In this document: positions 63,293 through 64,000 of the stretch, piece after piece
Layout of the letters: every line of letters begins with the position of its first letter
Position numbering within the stretch: position 1 is the stretch's first letter
Assembly: GCA_024867545.1 (NCBI GenBank)
Contig: JANFNE010000001.1
Coordinates: 434,001-498,000, forward strand
DNA length: 64,000 bases
Source of the DNA: Phytopythium helicoides
Taxonomy: Eukaryota; Oomycota; Peronosporomycetes; Pythiales; Pythiaceae
Direction: 5' to 3'
Notes under the pieces: model-generated
Seen by the model: the letters and a program-made list of their open reading frames with translations, nothing else
What the model was told of the DNA's origin: nothing
Databases searched by the model: none
Translations under genes and position numbers: made by a program

Positions 63293-64000
63293 CTACCATC
63301 CGACGGTCATGGAGCCCACATCTTCCTCGGAGTCCTCGTCCTCCATGAGGCTCAACGCGTCCTGGAAAACCGTGATGGCGCGCTCGTGCTCGCCCTTGGC
63401 GTGCAAGATCTTGCCGAGAAGCGACATGGCGGCGTAGCTGCGGGCACTCAGGCTGAGAGCGCGCTCCGCGGCACGCTCTGCCTCGAAAAGCTGCTTGGCA
63501 CCAAGCAGCGCCTGGGCAAGGTTATACCAAACGTCCGGGTCCTTGCGGTTGGCGTCTACGGAGCGGCGTAGCTCCGTGACGGCGTTGGAGTACTCGCCCT
63601 TGGCGAGGTATGCCTGGCCCAGGAACTTGCTCGTCATGGCCACGTCCACATCCATATCTTCCACGAGCGTGACCGACTCATCGCTCACGCGGAGAGTACT
63701 ACTCTTGTCGTCGCTCTTGGGCTTGGTCATTGCAGATGATGCTGCATCCTCTTCGTCGTCGTCGCCGAGTGAGATGCGGTTGATATCGATGATGCGATTA
63801 TCCCGAAGCTCGGCCACGGTGCGCTCGTGCACCAAGCGCTCACGCACGGCTGCCTGGATCTGGGAGGTAGTGCGAGCAAGCGAGTCCTGCAGATCGCGCT
63901 TGGCAGTCTCGAGCTCCTTGGCGTGCGCCTCGAGCTCCCGCAGCTGCTCGTGGCGCTCAGCGTGCGTCTCCGACACCTCGAGGTCCGTCCATGCGCGTGG
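63293..64000 (-). CDS. TPR protein with N-terminal coiled coil; 5' end outside window
   Basis: The open frame enters from beyond base 64000 and stops at 63293; 235 codons are visible. A coiled coil (EQLRELEAHAKELETAKRDL) and an acidic linker precede tetratricopeptide repeats: MTSKFLGQAYLAKGEYSNAV, DVWYNLAQALLGAKQLFEAE and SYAAMSLLGKILHAKGEHER. The tail is acidic (EDEDSEEDVGS). TPRs make protein contacts. With the N-terminus missing I cannot name the protein; IFT/BBS-type or co-chaperone roles are both possible. Confidence 0.7.
   Translation of the reverse strand, partial: PRAWTDLEVSETHAERHEQLRELEAHAKELETAKRDLQDSLARTTSQIQAAVRERLVHERTVAELRDNRIIDINRISLGDDDEEDAASSAMTKPKSDDKSSTLRVSDESVTLVEDMDVDVAMTSKFLGQAYLAKGEYSNAVTELRRSVDANRKDPDVWYNLAQALLGAKQLFEAERAAERALSLSARSYAAMSLLGKILHAKGEHERAITVFQDALSLMEDEDSEEDVGSMTVGW

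Overview
The window reads as nuclear DNA of an oomycete (Pythium/Phytophthora type); this is inferred from gene content and gene structure. Genes are packed tightly on both strands. Introns are short (40-110 nt, mostly 55-85) with GTGCGT/GTAAGT-type donors and CTAAC/CTGAC-like branch sites. Tandem GH72 beta-1,3-glucanosyltransferases and secreted acid-lipase-type genes occur together with flagellar genes (DNAAF4, MORN5). No bacterial operon, CRISPR array, rRNA or tRNA was seen.

Layout. 0-12 kb: a type IIA topoisomerase with a mitochondrial-type presequence (partial), a domesticated pogo/CENP-B-like transposase, a coiled-coil/LRR protein and a long-chain acyl-CoA synthetase. 12-24.5 kb: NDUFB2, an AFG2B (SPATA5L1)-like AAA ATPase, a membrane-anchored cyclophilin, an SNF5 homologue fused to an HMG box, frataxin, an unknown membrane protein, CMC4 and a COPI-associated membrane protein. 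24.5-34 kb: dynactin p150 and a tandem pair of DegT/DnrJ-type PLP proteins. 34-40.4 kb: three tandem GH72 genes. 41.6-43.4 kb: an acidic nuclear protein and the KEOPS kinase Bud32. 44-52.5 kb: four paralogous secreted lipases with gene relics between them. 53-64 kb: DNAAF4, a coiled-coil protein, a PRA1 protein, a large unknown membrane protein, a TOM1-like VHS-GAT adaptor, MORN5, a BTB/T1 protein and a TPR protein that runs off the end.

There is no single pathway. Several genes serve mitochondria (topoisomerase presequence, NDUFB2, frataxin, CMC4). Others serve membrane traffic and dynein (COPI-associated, PRA1, TOM1-like, dynactin, DNAAF4) or the cell surface and secretion (GH72, lipases). 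Many neighbours are divergent pairs separated by 100-300 bp.

The most interesting item is the SNF5-HMG fusion, whose exons join in frame across every boundary downstream of one suspected indel. A caution: many genes between 12.5 and 55 kb are interrupted by single-base frame changes, often in short homopolymers and in otherwise well-conserved protein. These look more like base-calling errors than decay, although the AFG2B-like gene carries four. Exon coordinates below come from reading splice sites and phases by eye, without transcripts.
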